Positions 1 to 9,772 are shown, counted from the stretch's first letter. The stretch: 64,000 nucleotides of DNA from Acidobacteriota bacterium (GCA_003222535.1 QHWJ01000235.1:1-64000), one strand, 5' to 3'. Translations and numbers: made by a program. Notes: generated by a model from the letters alone, not told the origin.

Positions 1-126
1 ACCCGACCTACTCGACCTACTCGACCTACTCGATCTACCCGACCTACCCGACCCAACCGACCTACCCGACCTACGCGACCTACGCGACCTACGCGACCTA
101 CCCGACCTACTCGACCTTCCCGACCT
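1..126. repeat. 9-bp tandem repeat array (ACYCGACCT)n at the 3' end of rel
   Basis: Fourteen contiguous 9-bp units with consensus ACYCGACCT (third base c, t or g) run from the window edge. The last unit overlaps the first base of the stop codon of the (p)ppGpp synthetase gene read on the minus strand. The array may continue beyond the window. No gene is visible in it. It belongs to the intergenic short-repeat class seen throughout this window. Confidence 0.9.
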
Positions 127-2287
127 AGCTCGCGCGTCCGGCCCGTTCAACTCCTAGGACTCCTTCAACGCCTCTGAGCGACTTGATCACCTTCTCCAGG
201 TGCTTGAGGTCGCTGATCTCGATCGTCATGTCGATCCGCGCGCGCTGATCCTCGTCGGTCCGCGCTTCCATGTTCCTGATGTTCGTGTTGATGTCGGCGA
301 TCTTGGCGCTGACGGCTGCGAGCAGACCTTTCCGATCCTCCACCTCCATCGTCAGCTTCACGGTGTAACGCCCGACGGCGTCGGTCTTGTCCCATTCCAC
401 GTCGATCCGCCGCTCAGGGTCGTAGAGCAGATTGACGACGTTCGGGCAGGTCGCGGAATGCACGGAGACGCCCTTGCCACGCGTGATGTAGCCGACAATC
501 TTCTCGCCGCGGATCGGGCTGCAACATCGCGCACGGAACACCATGACGTCGTCGAAGCCTCGGACCTTGATCTTCTCTTCACCCGAGCCCAGCACGCGCC
601 TGACGACGGCCGCGACGGCCCCTTCAGGCGGTTTCTCGTGCAGCTTGTCGGCCGGAACGAGCTTGACGAGCACCTGCTTGGGCTGGACCTTACCGTATCC
701 GATGGCCGCAAACAGATCGTCCACTTTCTGCACCGTGAAGTCCGCCAACGCCTTTGCGAGCTCCTCGCTGTCGACGATGGTCTTCGGGTTGATGTCGTAG
801 CGGCGCGCCTCCTTCTCGAACAGCTTGCGTCCGAGCTCGACCGAGCGCGCCTTCTCTTCCGAGTGAATCAGGTGCTTGATTTTGTTGCGCGCGCGCGACG
901 TCGCGGCGAAGTTGAGCCAGTCACGGCTCGGCCTGTGCCCGGTCTGCGTGACGATTTCGACGATGTCGCCGTTCTTGAGGCGCGTGCGGAGCGGCACGAT
1001 CTTGCCGTTCACCCGCGCGCCGACGCATTGATGGCCGATATCGGTGTGAATCGAGTAGGCAAAATCGATGGCCGTCGCGCCGCGTGGCAGCGCCTTCACC
1101 AGACCTTTTGGCGTGAAGGTGTAGACCTCCTCGGGATACAGCTCGACCTTGAGGTTCTGGATGAACTCCTGCGGATCGCGGACTTCCTGCTGGTATTCGA
1201 GAAGCTGGCGCATCCACTGGAAGTACCGATCGTCGCGGTGGTCGCCGACCCGCCCTTCCTTGTACTTCCAGTGCGCCGCAATCCCCTCCTCCGCCCGCCG
1301 GTGCATTTCAATCGTCCGTATCTGCACTTCGAAGGGCATCCCGTGCTCGCTGATCACCGAGGTGTGCAGCGACTGGTAGCCGTTGGGGCGTGGCATCGCG
1401 ATGAAATCCTTGATGCGCCCCGGCACCGGTGACCACGTCTGGTGGATGATCCCCAGGGCGGCGTAGCAGTCCTTCACGTCGTCGGCGATGATGCGCAGCG
1501 CGATGAAGTCGTACACCTGCTCCATCTCGATCTTCTGGCGCTTCAGTTTCTGGCTGATGCTCCAGAGCCGCTTGATGCGGCCGTCGATCTCAATCACCGG
1601 CACGTCCGCCTCGGCGAGCTTCGCCGTGATCGTCTTCTTCAGCTCCCCGATGAGCCCTTCGGTCGCGCGCCGCGTCGCGTCCACTTTCGCCCGCAGCGCC
1701 TCGTAGGCCTTCGGCTCGAGGTAGCGGAACGACAGCTCCTCGAGCTCGTTCTTCACCTTGCTCATCCCGAGGCGATTGGCGATTGGCGCGTAGATGTCGC
1801 GCGTCTCCTGGGCGACCTTGTTCCGCCGCTCCTCGGGCAGGTGGTTGAGGGTCCGCATGTTGTGGAGCCGGTCGGCCAGCTTGACGAGGATGACGCGGAT
1901 GTCGTCCACCATCGCGAGCAGCATCTTGCGAAAGTTCTCGGCCTGCCGCTCCTCGCTCGACGAGAACGAGATGGCGCTGATCTTCGTGACGCCCTCGACC
2001 ACGTGCGCGACCTCGGGTCCGAACAGCTCCTGGATGCGGTCGATCGTCGTCAGGGTGTCCTCGACGACGTCGTGGAGCAGGCCGGCCGCGATGGCAACGG
2101 CGTCGAGCTTCATGTCGGCGAGGAAGTCGGCGACGGCGAGCGGATGGATGAGGTAGGGCTCGCCCGAGTGGCGCACCTGTCCCCGGTGCTCGAACGCCGA
2201 GAACACGTAGGCGCGCCTGAGCATCTCGACATCGGCGTCCGGGCTGTAGGCCCGCACTTTTTCGAGGAGGTCCTCGAAGCGAATCAT
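125..2287 (-). CDS. rel: Bifunctional (p)ppGpp synthetase/hydrolase (Rel/SpoT)
   Basis: Makes and degrades the stringent-response alarmone (p)ppGpp in the cytoplasm. The order is complete over 720 aa: N-terminal HD hydrolase with HDVVED at 72-77 and supporting histidines near 34 and 48; synthetase domain with RIKD at 291-294 and the PNGYQSLHT motif; TGS domain about 388-448 (VYTFTPKG); a Cys-containing segment (RCCSP...TCPN); and a C-terminal ACT domain about 645-715. The RxKD form of the synthetase loop, together with an intact HD site, is the signature of bifunctional Rel/SpoT rather than synthetase-only RelA. Length is normal. ATG is at 2285-2287, with no obvious strong Shine-Dalgarno. It is divergent from the TPR lipoprotein gene. 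Confidence 0.96.
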   Translation of the reverse strand: MIRFEDLLEKVRAYSPDADVEMLRRAYVFSAFEHRGQVRHSGEPYLIHPLAVADFLADMKLDAVAIAAGLLHDVVEDTLTTIDRIQELFGPEVAHVVEGVTKISAISFSSSEERQAENFRKMLLAMVDDIRVILVKLADRLHNMRTLNHLPEERRNKVAQETRDIYAPIANRLGMSKVKNELEELSFRYLEPKAYEALRAKVDATRRATEGLIGELKKTITAKLAEADVPVIEIDGRIKRLWSISQKLKRQKIEMEQVYDFIALRIIADDVKDCYAALGIIHQTWSPVPGRIKDFIAMPRPNGYQSLHTSVISEHGMPFEVQIRTIEMHRRAEEGIAAHWKYKEGRVGDHRDDRYFQWMRQLLEYQQEVRDPQEFIQNLKVELYPEEVYTFTPKGLVKALPRGATAIDFAYSIHTDIGHQCVGARVNGKIVPLRTRLKNGDIVEIVTQTGHRPSRDWLNFAATSRARNKIKHLIHSEEKARSVELGRKLFEKEARRYDINPKTIVDSEELAKALADFTVQKVDDLFAAIGYGKVQPKQVLVKLVPADKLHEKPPEGAVAAVVRRVLGSGEEKIKVRGFDDVMVFRARCCSPIRGEKIVGYITRGKGVSVHSATCPNVVNLLYDPERRIDVEWDKTDAVGRYTVKLTMEVEDRKGLLAAVSAKIADINTNIRNMEARTDEDQRARIDMTIEISDLKHLEKVIKSLRGVEGVLGVERAGRAS

Positions 2288-2364
2288 GGAATCTGGTGTC
2301 TAACCACTTGTCGGATCGTTGTTTAGTTCATGATAGTCGCCGTGTGGGGCGCCACAACGACTTC

Positions 2365-2394
2365 TTGACGTACGTTTTTTTGCTTCACTATACT
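2365..2394 (+). promoter_or_regulatory. Sigma70-like promoter of the TPR lipoprotein gene
   Basis: TTGACG at 2365-2370 and TATACT at 2389-2394 are separated by 18 nt. Transcription would start near 2401, giving a leader of about 40 nt. A purine run (AAGGGGGC) lies just before the ATG at 2440. Confidence 0.75.
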
Positions 2395-2439
2395 GTCGCG
2401 GTTTCAACCACGGCCATTCTCTCTGTTTAAGGGGGCTCA

Positions 2440-3423
2440 ATGCGATCTTTGTCGGGAGCATCGCCGGCGATCGTCGCGATGCTGGCGTTGGGGTCACTCA
2501 CCGCGTCGATCGGATGCGCCAAGATCGGCGAGATTCAGGCTCGCAAGGCGTTCAAGTCCGCCAACCAGGCGTATCAGCAGCAGGATTTCAAAAAGGCGTC
2601 GGAGTTTTACGAGGAGGCCATTAAAGCTGCGCCCGACACGCAGGTAGCCCATGAATCGTATTTCTTCCTCGGGAACAGCTATGACAACCTGTTCAAGCCG
2701 AGCAAGCGGGGAGAAAAGGACAACGACGACCTCCTTCAGAAGGCGGTACAGAACTATCAGTTGGCGGCGGAAAAGCTGTCGTCGTCCAACGACGCGCAGG
2801 ATAAGCTGCTCGGACGGCGCTCCCTGGAATACCTCGTGGCGTCGTACGGCGCGGAGAAGCTGAACGATCCGGCCAAGGCTGAGCCGGTTGTGCAGCGTAT
2901 GATTCAGCTCGAGCCAGGCGAGCCGGCCAATTATTTCGCGCTCGCGAAGATCTACGAGGACGCGGGAGCGTACGACGAAGCGGAAAAAATGCTGATCATG
3001 GCCAAGGCGGCCAAGCCCAACGACCCGGCGGTGTATATGAGGCTCGCCGGGTACTACAACCGGCAGGGTCACTTCGACAAGACAATCGAGGCGCTCGAGG
3101 AACGCGCGTCCAGAGAGCCGAACAACCCCGAAGCGTTCTACACGATCGCAACCTACTACTGGGACGAGGCCTATCGAGATTTCAAGCTGAAGGAGAACGA
3201 GAAGAAGGCGTACGTCCAGAAGGGCATCGAGGCCGTGGATCACGCGCTGCAGATCAAGCCCGATTACATGGAAGCGCTGGTCTACAAGAACCTGCTCTTG
3301 CGCCTGCAGGCCAACCTGGAAAAAGATACGAGCAAGCAGCAGATGCTCATCAAGGAAGCGGACAAGCTGCGCGACAGGGCGCAGGAACTGCGGAAACAGA
3401 AGGCCGCGGGAACCACTCCCTAA
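2440..3423 (+). CDS. Tetratricopeptide-repeat lipoprotein
   Basis: A 327-aa predicted lipoprotein with a hydrophobic leader ending in the lipobox-like SIGC, giving Cys26 as the lipidation site. The rest is helical with several TPR units: residues about 35-75 (NQAYQQQDFKKASEFYEEAIKA), then about 150-215 and 235-280 (VDHALQIKPDYMEAL). The tail is charged (EADKLRDRAQELRKQKA). TPRs are protein-protein scaffolds; the partner is unknown. It is monocistronic, with its own promoter (2365-2394) and an intrinsic terminator 23 nt downstream. It could be a BamD- or PilF-like assembly factor, but no diagnostic motif supports a specific name. Confidence 0.85.
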   Translation: MRSLSGASPAIVAMLALGSLTASIGCAKIGEIQARKAFKSANQAYQQQDFKKASEFYEEAIKAAPDTQVAHESYFFLGNSYDNLFKPSKRGEKDNDDLLQKAVQNYQLAAEKLSSSNDAQDKLLGRRSLEYLVASYGAEKLNDPAKAEPVVQRMIQLEPGEPANYFALAKIYEDAGAYDEAEKMLIMAKAAKPNDPAVYMRLAGYYNRQGHFDKTIEALEERASREPNNPEAFYTIATYYWDEAYRDFKLKENEKKAYVQKGIEAVDHALQIKPDYMEALVYKNLLLRLQANLEKDTSKQQMLIKEADKLRDRAQELRKQKAAGTTP

Positions 3424-3445
3424 TCTCTCTACAAGCGATTGGATC

Positions 3446-3479
3446 AAAGGCCGCCCGGCTCACGCCGAGCGGCCTTTTT
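3446..3479 (+). terminator. Intrinsic terminator after the TPR lipoprotein gene
   Basis: A 14-bp stem with one mismatch (AAAGGCCGCCCGGC / GCCGAGCGGCCTTT) around a short loop, followed by a T run. It ends the upstream unit before the Oar receptor gene. Confidence 0.9.
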
Positions 3480-3552
3480 GTCTCATTCCGGTCACATCGC
3501 CGCGCTAGAATAAATCGGTCTTTTGAAATATCCCAACTCGCAGGAGTCAGCA

Positions 3553-6500
3553 ATGAAGCATGTGAAGAGATCGCGCTTCGTGTGCGCGATCGGAGCGTTC
3601 CTGGCGCTCGCGCTGTCGGCGAGTCAGACGGCCGCGCAAGGAGTCACGACGGCCGCCGTTACCGGTGTCGTCAAGGACGCCTCGGGCGGGATCATGCCGG
3701 GTGCGAGCGTGACCGCCGTGCATCAGCCCTCAGGCACGTCGTACGAGTCGGTGACGCAGGGAGACGGACGGTTCTACATCCCAGGCATGCGCGTCGGCGG
3801 ACCGTACACGGTCAGCGCGGCACTCAGCGGATTCACAACGGAGGCGAAGAACAACCTCACGCTGAGCCTTGGTGTCGCGCAGGACCTCGAGTTCACGCTG
3901 AAGGTGGCGACCCTGGCAGAGACCATCACGGTGGTCGGCACGAGCGATCCCGTGTTCAGCTCGTCTCACACGGGCGCCGCGACCTCGGTGATGCGCGAGG
4001 ATCTCGCCACGCTGCCGACGATTTCGGGCCGCATCACCGATATCACGCGCCTCACGCCGCAGTACGGCGGCTCGGGCACCTTCGCGGGTCAGGATAATCG
4101 CGCGAACAACGTGACGGTGGACGGCTCGTACTTCAACAACTCGTTCGGTCTGGGCGTCACGACCGGCGGAATCGGCGACCGCACCGGCGTCGCCCCGATT
4201 TCGCTCGAGGCGATCGAGCAGGTGCAGGTGAGCGTTGCGCCGTACGACGTGCGCCAGGGCAACTTCACCGGCGCCGGCGTGAACACCGTGACGCGCAGCG
4301 GAAACAACAGCATCACCGCCTCGGTCTACCGGCGCCAGCGCAACGGGTCGTACGTCGGCACGGATGCCGCGGGCCAGACACTGAACCCGGGCACGTTCAC
4401 CACCTACACCACCGGCGTCTGGGCCGGCGGCCCGATCGTCAAGAACAGGCTGTTCGCGTTCGGCCTCTACGAGAAGCAGGACGATACGCGGCCGTTGTCC
4501 ACGTTCACGTCGAACCCGGGCGGCGCGGCGGCGACCGGCAACACGACGCGCGTCCTCGCGTCGGATCTCAGCGCGCTGAGCTCTTTCCTTTCGTCGAAGT
4601 TCAGTTACGACACCGGCGCGTTCGACAACATCTCGAAGCTGACGCCGGGCAAGCCGTGGATGCTCAAGGGCGACTACAACGTCAACAGCGCAAACAAGGT
4701 CACCTTCCGGTACAACCAGCTCAACTCGAGTACCGACGTCAACCAGTCCGGCTCGTCGTCGCTCGGCACCAGCCGCTCGACGCTGTCGACGCAGTTCCTG
4801 ACGTTCGACAACTCGAACTACCAGATCCTCGAGAACCTCAAGTCGGGCGTCGGCGAGTGGAACTCGGTGTTCGGGAGCATGACGAACAACCTGCTTGTCG
4901 GCCTCACGCACCAGGACGAGAGCCGCGGCGACAAGGGACAGGTTCCGGCGTTCCCGTTCGTCGTGATCGGCTTCGGCGACGGCAGCGCCTACACGTCCTT
5001 CGGCAACGAGCCGTTCACGCCGTTCAATCTGCTCCGGTATAGCACCTTCCAGGCGCAGGACAGCGTCACGAAGTTCGCGAAGAACCACTCGATCACCTTC
5101 GGCGGCAACATCGAGAAGTTCCACTCCGACAACTCGTTCTATTTCGGCATCCAGAGCGCCTACTCGTACAACACGCTGGCCGACTTCTACGCCGACGCCA
5201 ACGGCTACCTGGCCAACCCGAATCGGACGGTCGCGGCGGCGCCGAACCGCTTCCAGGTGAAGTACCTCCTGCAGCCCGGCCAGACGACGCCGCCGATGCA
5301 GCCGCTCGACGTCATCTACGCGGGCGGCTACGTGCAGGACGAGTGGCGGCCGCGAACGAACCTGACGGTGACTGCCGGCATCCGCGTCGACGTGCCGAAG
5401 TTCGGCAACACCGCGTTCGACAACCCTGTCGCCGACACCCTGACGTTCCGCGATCAGGATGGGTCGTCCGTCAAGTTCAACAGCGGTGCCCTGCCGGCGA
5501 CGACCGCATACTGGTCGCCGCGCGTCGGCCTCAACTGGGATGCGACGAACGACCAGAAGACCCAGCTGCGCGGCGGCACCGGCCTCTTCAGCGGCAAACC
5601 GCCGTACGTCTGGATCTCGAACCAGATCGGTAACACGGGCGTGCTGTACGGATTTCTCGATTCCAACAGTTTCGTCACCACCTATCCGTTCAACCCGAGC
5701 CCGGACAGGTACAAGCCGGCGCCGACCGGCGGCACAGCCGCGAGCTATGAGCTCGACGTGACCGACCAGGGCTTCCGCTTCCCACAGACGTGGCGAAGCA
5801 ACATCGGCGTGGACCGCAGGCTGCCGTGGGGCCTCGTCGGCACGCTCGACTACATCTACAACCGCGACCTGAACGCGCCGGTCTACATCAACGCGAACCT
5901 GCCGGCTGCCGACACGGCGTACACCGGTGTGGATGCCCGGCCCCGCTGGGCGGTCATTCCGGGAGTTCCGGCTTGCATCACCGCGCTCGGTTCAGAAAAC
6001 GGACCCTGCGTCACCAAGATCAATAACCTGCCGGGCAAGAACATCACGGCCGCGTATGTGATCAAGAACCAGAGCCAGAACCGTTCGTGGAACATTTCGG
6101 GTGCGCTCTCGAAGGCGATGGCCCACGGCTTCTCATTGAGGGGCGGCTTCAACTACGGCGTGTCGAGGAGCCTGGTCGAGCCCTCGTCCACTGCGGGGAG
6201 CTCGTGGGGCTCGGCGAACCCGATTACGTTCGACCCGAACAACCCGGCGCTGGCGTACTCGACCAACTCGCCCGGCAAGCGGGTCTTCGTGCAGGCGAAC
6301 TACACGGCGGAGTACTTCAGATTCGGGTCGACGACCTTCTCGGTGTTCTACGACGGCCACACAAACGGCAACACGAGCTACGTCTTCTCGGGTGACGCGA
6401 ACGGTGACACTGTTTCAGGCAACGACTTGATCTACATCCCGCGCGACACGTCCGAGATGAATTTCAAGCCGCTGACCGTCAGTGGCAGGACGTATACCGC

Positions 6501-6918
6501 CGCGGACCAGGCGGCGGCCTTTGAGCAACTCATTCAGGCAGACAGCTATCTGAGCTCGCACCGCGGTCAGTATGCGGAACGGGGCGCCCTCTTCCTGCCG
6601 ATAGTCAACACGGTCGACTTGAACCTGACCCAGAACGTCTTCCACAGCATCGCCGGGCGGCGTCACTCAGGGCAGATTCGACTGGACATCACCAACTTCG
6701 GCAACCTGCTGAACCACGGCTGGGGCGTCGGCCAGCGTCTGGTCAACGGTCAGATCCTGACCAGCCCGACCCCGGACGCTCAAGGCCGCCTCACCTATAA
6801 CCTGCAGACGGCCAGCGGGAACCTCATCACGTCGCCGCTCCAGACGTCGGCGATTCTTGCGGCGGCACGGTCGGACGTCTACGTGATGATGCTCAGCTTC
6901 AGGTACACATTCCAATAG
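3553..6918 (+). CDS. Oar-type TonB-dependent outer-membrane receptor
   Basis: An outer-membrane beta-barrel receptor of the Oar/OmpA-related class abundant in acidobacteria, presumed to import large or complex substrates using TonB energy. The 1121-aa product has a signal peptide (residues 1-29, ending SQTAAQ), a carboxypeptidase-regulatory-like Ig fold at about 32-115 (GVVKDASGGIMPGASV), a plug-like region about 120-260 and a long barrel ending in an aromatic strand (MLSFRYTFQ). The ATG at 3553 is preferred over a TTG ten codons upstream because AGGAG lies 7 nt before it and the signal peptide follows directly. A possible -10 (TAGAAT) is at 3506-3511. Substrate cannot be read from sequence. 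Confidence 0.9.
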   Translation: MKHVKRSRFVCAIGAFLALALSASQTAAQGVTTAAVTGVVKDASGGIMPGASVTAVHQPSGTSYESVTQGDGRFYIPGMRVGGPYTVSAALSGFTTEAKNNLTLSLGVAQDLEFTLKVATLAETITVVGTSDPVFSSSHTGAATSVMREDLATLPTISGRITDITRLTPQYGGSGTFAGQDNRANNVTVDGSYFNNSFGLGVTTGGIGDRTGVAPISLEAIEQVQVSVAPYDVRQGNFTGAGVNTVTRSGNNSITASVYRRQRNGSYVGTDAAGQTLNPGTFTTYTTGVWAGGPIVKNRLFAFGLYEKQDDTRPLSTFTSNPGGAAATGNTTRVLASDLSALSSFLSSKFSYDTGAFDNISKLTPGKPWMLKGDYNVNSANKVTFRYNQLNSSTDVNQSGSSSLGTSRSTLSTQFLTFDNSNYQILENLKSGVGEWNSVFGSMTNNLLVGLTHQDESRGDKGQVPAFPFVVIGFGDGSAYTSFGNEPFTPFNLLRYSTFQAQDSVTKFAKNHSITFGGNIEKFHSDNSFYFGIQSAYSYNTLADFYADANGYLANPNRTVAAAPNRFQVKYLLQPGQTTPPMQPLDVIYAGGYVQDEWRPRTNLTVTAGIRVDVPKFGNTAFDNPVADTLTFRDQDGSSVKFNSGALPATTAYWSPRVGLNWDATNDQKTQLRGGTGLFSGKPPYVWISNQIGNTGVLYGFLDSNSFVTTYPFNPSPDRYKPAPTGGTAASYELDVTDQGFRFPQTWRSNIGVDRRLPWGLVGTLDYIYNRDLNAPVYINANLPAADTAYTGVDARPRWAVIPGVPACITALGSENGPCVTKINNLPGKNITAAYVIKNQSQNRSWNISGALSKAMAHGFSLRGGFNYGVSRSLVEPSSTAGSSWGSANPITFDPNNPALAYSTNSPGKRVFVQANYTAEYFRFGSTTFSVFYDGHTNGNTSYVFSGDANGDTVSGNDLIYIPRDTSEMNFKPLTVSGRTYTAADQAAAFEQLIQADSYLSSHRGQYAERGALFLPIVNTVDLNLTQNVFHSIAGRRHSGQIRLDITNFGNLLNHGWGVGQRLVNGQILTSPTPDAQGRLTYNLQTASGNLITSPLQTSAILAAARSDVYVMMLSFRYTFQ

Positions 6919-6924
6919 AAATAG

Positions 6925-6956
6925 AAGTTGGTGAATTGGCAAGTTGGTGAATTGGT
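6925..6956. repeat. Two 16-bp direct repeats after the Oar gene
   Basis: AAGTTGGTGAATTGGC occurs twice back to back (the second copy ends in T) between the stop codon and the terminator. It is part of the intergenic short-repeat class. Confidence 0.85.
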
Positions 6957-6960
6957 GATT

Positions 6961-6993
6961 GGGCCGGCGCGAGAAATCGTGCCGGCCCTTTTT
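6961..6993 (+). terminator. Intrinsic terminator with GAAA tetraloop
   Basis: A 12-bp stem (GGGCCGGCGCGA / TCGTGCCGGCCC, one G-T pair) closed by a GNRA-type GAAA loop, followed by TTTTT. It ends the first Oar gene and meets the 3' end of the convergent PIG-L gene at 6992. Confidence 0.92.
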
Positions 6994-9724
6994 ATTTTGA
7001 TTTGCCGAGCGAGAGGAGATTCGCGAGCAGCCGGTACGCGCCGGGCACGCCGAACGGCAACTGACGGTGAAACGCGTACGCGAAGTACGTGTAGTGCCCC
7101 TTGCCATAGACGGCGGTCACCCAGCCTCCCTTCTGCGGCTCCTGTCCTTGATCATAAGTTGCGATCATCGCCGTGTACGCCGGATCCCATTCCGTGAAGA
7201 ATTTCGATCCGCGTTGCTCCACCCAGCCGTTGAAATCGGCTTTCGTGATCCGGTTCGGCGTGTTGAACACCGGGTGAGACGATGCGAGAATCTCTACCGG
7301 CGAGTCCTCTTCCGACACTTCCTCCGCGCGCGGCGGCAGCTGCGCCGGGTAGGGAGCGTACGTCGTCGGCACGAACTCCTGGGTGTTGTAGAGCACGATG
7401 AGGTTCCCGCCGTCCTTCACGTAGTCCAGCAGACGGCGATTGTAGGTCTTCAAATCCTCTCGAACCGCGTAGGCCCTGGTTCCCGTCATGATAGCGTCGT
7501 AGCGGCGAAGATCGCCGGCCGCCAGATCCTGCTCGCCGAGCAGCGTCACCGATGCGCCCAGCTGCGCGATGCCCGACGGCACCTCGTCGCCCACGCCCAT
7601 CACGTACCCGACCTTCAGGTTCGGCGCGACTCTCACGTCAATCCCGCGCACCTCGGTCGCCGCCGGATGGTAGAGGTACCGCGTCTCGAGGTCGCGGTGC
7701 TCGATGACGTCGTAGCCCTGTCTGTATTGGCGGCCCGCAACGGTTGCGACCGCTTCAATCCGGTAGTCGCGGTTCTCGAGCGACGGCACCGAGACAATGA
7801 ACCGGTAGGCGCTTCGCTCGCCCGATCGGGAGAAGCTGAAGCTCGCCGCCTCGGGCTTCGACGTCCAGCCGGACGGAAGCTGAAGCGCGAGCTGACCGGC
7901 GCCGCCATTCTGCACGTTGTTCAACAGCTCCACGCGGAGCTCCACCGTCTTTCCCGCGGCCGCCAGCGGCACAATCGCGATGCGCGGGGACACGTTGACG
8001 GCCAACGCGGGCACGACCATCAGCTCGCGGAGCTCGTCACCATAGGGCAGGTGGGGCTCGCGGCGCCGGACGATTGAACGAATCTCGACGGGCACGCCGT
8101 CAACCGTGTAACGCGCCCGCGCGCTCAGCGCCGGCTCGGCGGCGGGCCGATACATCGGATCACAACGCTCAACGCAGAAACCGCAGAAGGCGCACAGAAA
8201 GCCTGCGTCCGCGGGTCCGGCGTGTTCCGCGTCGATCGTCGCGCCGGTACCACGCATCGTGTACCGCGCCTCTGCGATCGACTCGCGCTCGAAGTACGGT
8301 CGCGTCAGCGGCGCAGTCTGGGGCACGGTCACGGCGAAAGACTGGCGGGCGGTCTGGTTGTATCCGAGGCGCGCTGGCGCGCTGTCATTCTTCTCAATCC
8401 GCCAGTCGGCGCCGGCGATCAACGTCATGTCCGTCGGCGCGATATCCGTCGTTCCACGGTTGGTGAGCGTGACGCGGACTTCGATGCGCTGTCCCGGCAC
8501 CGCCGGCCCCATCGTGACCGGCGGCACGAACCCCGCGAGTGGTCCGCCGGGGTCGGGAATTCCAGCCGGCTGGGCGATCGCCTGCAGCTCGAGGCCGAGC
8601 GCCGTGTTGATCGCGTCGGCGAACTGCTGTTCTTTCACCCGCAGGATGAAGGCTGCGTCGGGTTCCCCGGCCAGTTGCTCGATCGCCTTTCTCGTCTCCG
8701 CGAGCCCGCGCGCGAGTGCCGGTACCGATGCCGACGGGTTCTGAAGCGAAAACGCCTTGATCGCCGCCTGGACGTCGGCGTCGATCGCCGCGAGGAGCGC
8801 GCCGGCCCCGGGCGGCGCCGGACGCCGAATCGCGTTGAACAGACCGGGAATCGACGTGTCGATGCCGTCGAAAAACGTCTTCTCTTTCTCCGGAGCAGCG
8901 ACGAGGGCGTTGAGCCGCTTGTAGTACGAGACCGATGGCCCCGGCGGCGCGTTCAGGCGGCCGCCGTTCTGCGATCGTTGAAAACTCAGGCCGATGCGTG
9001 AAAAGGTCTGGTACGAATCGCCGAGCCACGCGCTGTACTCGCCCGTGTCGGTGCGCAAGGTCCAGTCCTCGCTTTCGCGCACGCCGCCCATATAGAGCTT
9101 GAGCGGCTGCCATGGACGGAGGCCGTCCTTGATCTGCTCGGGGAATCTCGCTGGATCTCCGGCGGCGGCGTAGGCCTGCTGCGTGACGAGGCCCGCGGTC
9201 TGGTGGTTGCCGTGGCCGTCGCGCTCGTTGCCTTGAAATCGCGCGATCAACACGAACGGGCGATCCATCCGGATGATGCGGACGACGTCGCGCAGCACAT
9301 TCTCGCGGCCCCATTTGACGAGCGCCTCCTCGAGCCGTTTCGAGAAGCCGTAGTCGATCACCGAGGTGAAGTACTGGCGGTCCAGGCCGTAGTAGCGGCC
9401 CGCCATCAGCAGCTCCTCGGTCCGTATCAACCCGACGGCGTCGAACAGCTCGGATCCAATCGCGTTGTCGCCCGCCTCGCCGCGGTTGAGCGTGAGCAGC
9501 GCGACTCGCGCGCCCTGCCCCCGGCTCAGCTGCGCGAGCACGCCGCCGTGCTCATCGTCGGGATGCGCCGTCGTGTGCATCACGCTCGCGGTGGTCTGCA
9601 GCTTGAGGAGGCGCTGCCAGGTACCGGCCGCGCCCGTGTCCTGCGGCAGCGGCTCTGGACCGGCGCGCAACACCAACGACATCAGCGACACACCGGCAGC
9701 GGCGGTGACGATCGCCTTGATCAT
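6992..9724 (-). CDS. PIG-L/LmbE-family deacetylase with C-terminal accessory domains
   Basis: A secreted or periplasmic Zn-dependent N-deacetylase-like protein of 910 aa. After an N-terminal signal segment (residues 1-22), the PIG-L motif AHPDDE lies at 53-58, followed by conserved catalytic-domain segments (LTLNRGEAGDN; RNEELLMAGRYYGLD-like). The middle contains Ig/NPCBM-like beta segments with the NEW3-like text RVELLNNVQNGG. The C-terminal third (VGYVMGVGDEVPSGI, YDAIMTGTRAY, DGGNLIVLYNT) resembles a ThuA/glutamine-amidotransferase-like fold. The substrate is probably an N-acetylated sugar, but this is inference from the family. An odd Cys-rich stretch near residues 506-518 comes from an interspersed repeat (8171-8207). 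It is divergent from the sugar kinase operon. Confidence 0.85.
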   Translation of the reverse strand: MIKAIVTAAAGVSLMSLVLRAGPEPLPQDTGAAGTWQRLLKLQTTASVMHTTAHPDDEHGGVLAQLSRGQGARVALLTLNRGEAGDNAIGSELFDAVGLIRTEELLMAGRYYGLDRQYFTSVIDYGFSKRLEEALVKWGRENVLRDVVRIIRMDRPFVLIARFQGNERDGHGNHQTAGLVTQQAYAAAGDPARFPEQIKDGLRPWQPLKLYMGGVRESEDWTLRTDTGEYSAWLGDSYQTFSRIGLSFQRSQNGGRLNAPPGPSVSYYKRLNALVAAPEKEKTFFDGIDTSIPGLFNAIRRPAPPGAGALLAAIDADVQAAIKAFSLQNPSASVPALARGLAETRKAIEQLAGEPDAAFILRVKEQQFADAINTALGLELQAIAQPAGIPDPGGPLAGFVPPVTMGPAVPGQRIEVRVTLTNRGTTDIAPTDMTLIAGADWRIEKNDSAPARLGYNQTARQSFAVTVPQTAPLTRPYFERESIAEARYTMRGTGATIDAEHAGPADAGFLCAFCGFCVERCDPMYRPAAEPALSARARYTVDGVPVEIRSIVRRREPHLPYGDELRELMVVPALAVNVSPRIAIVPLAAAGKTVELRVELLNNVQNGGAGQLALQLPSGWTSKPEAASFSFSRSGERSAYRFIVSVPSLENRDYRIEAVATVAGRQYRQGYDVIEHRDLETRYLYHPAATEVRGIDVRVAPNLKVGYVMGVGDEVPSGIAQLGASVTLLGEQDLAAGDLRRYDAIMTGTRAYAVREDLKTYNRRLLDYVKDGGNLIVLYNTQEFVPTTYAPYPAQLPPRAEEVSEEDSPVEILASSHPVFNTPNRITKADFNGWVEQRGSKFFTEWDPAYTAMIATYDQGQEPQKGGWVTAVYGKGHYTYFAYAFHRQLPFGVPGAYRLLANLLSLGKSK
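8171..8207. repeat. Interspersed CGCAGAG-type repeat inside the PIG-L gene
   Basis: The segment consists of reiterated CGCAGAAA/CCGCAGAAGG/CGCACAGAAA units. It is related to segments at 42008-42068, 50348-50378, 55991-56024 and 63942-64000. Read on the minus strand it encodes AFCGFCVERCD, a Cys-rich insert out of keeping with the surrounding protein. Confidence 0.65.
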
Positions 9725-9772
9725 CGTGCCGGATTCTCGGCCTGCCCCCGGAAGGTGTCAAGACATCTTCTG

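Noticed and set aside
3523-3552. TTG start ten codons upstream of the first Oar gene
   Set aside because: ATG 3553 has AGGAG at good spacing and begins a standard signal peptide; the upstream codons would spoil it.
6961-6993. Bidirectional termination for the PIG-L gene
   Set aside because: On the minus strand the stem is followed by CAATCACC, not a T run, so it serves only the plus-strand gene.
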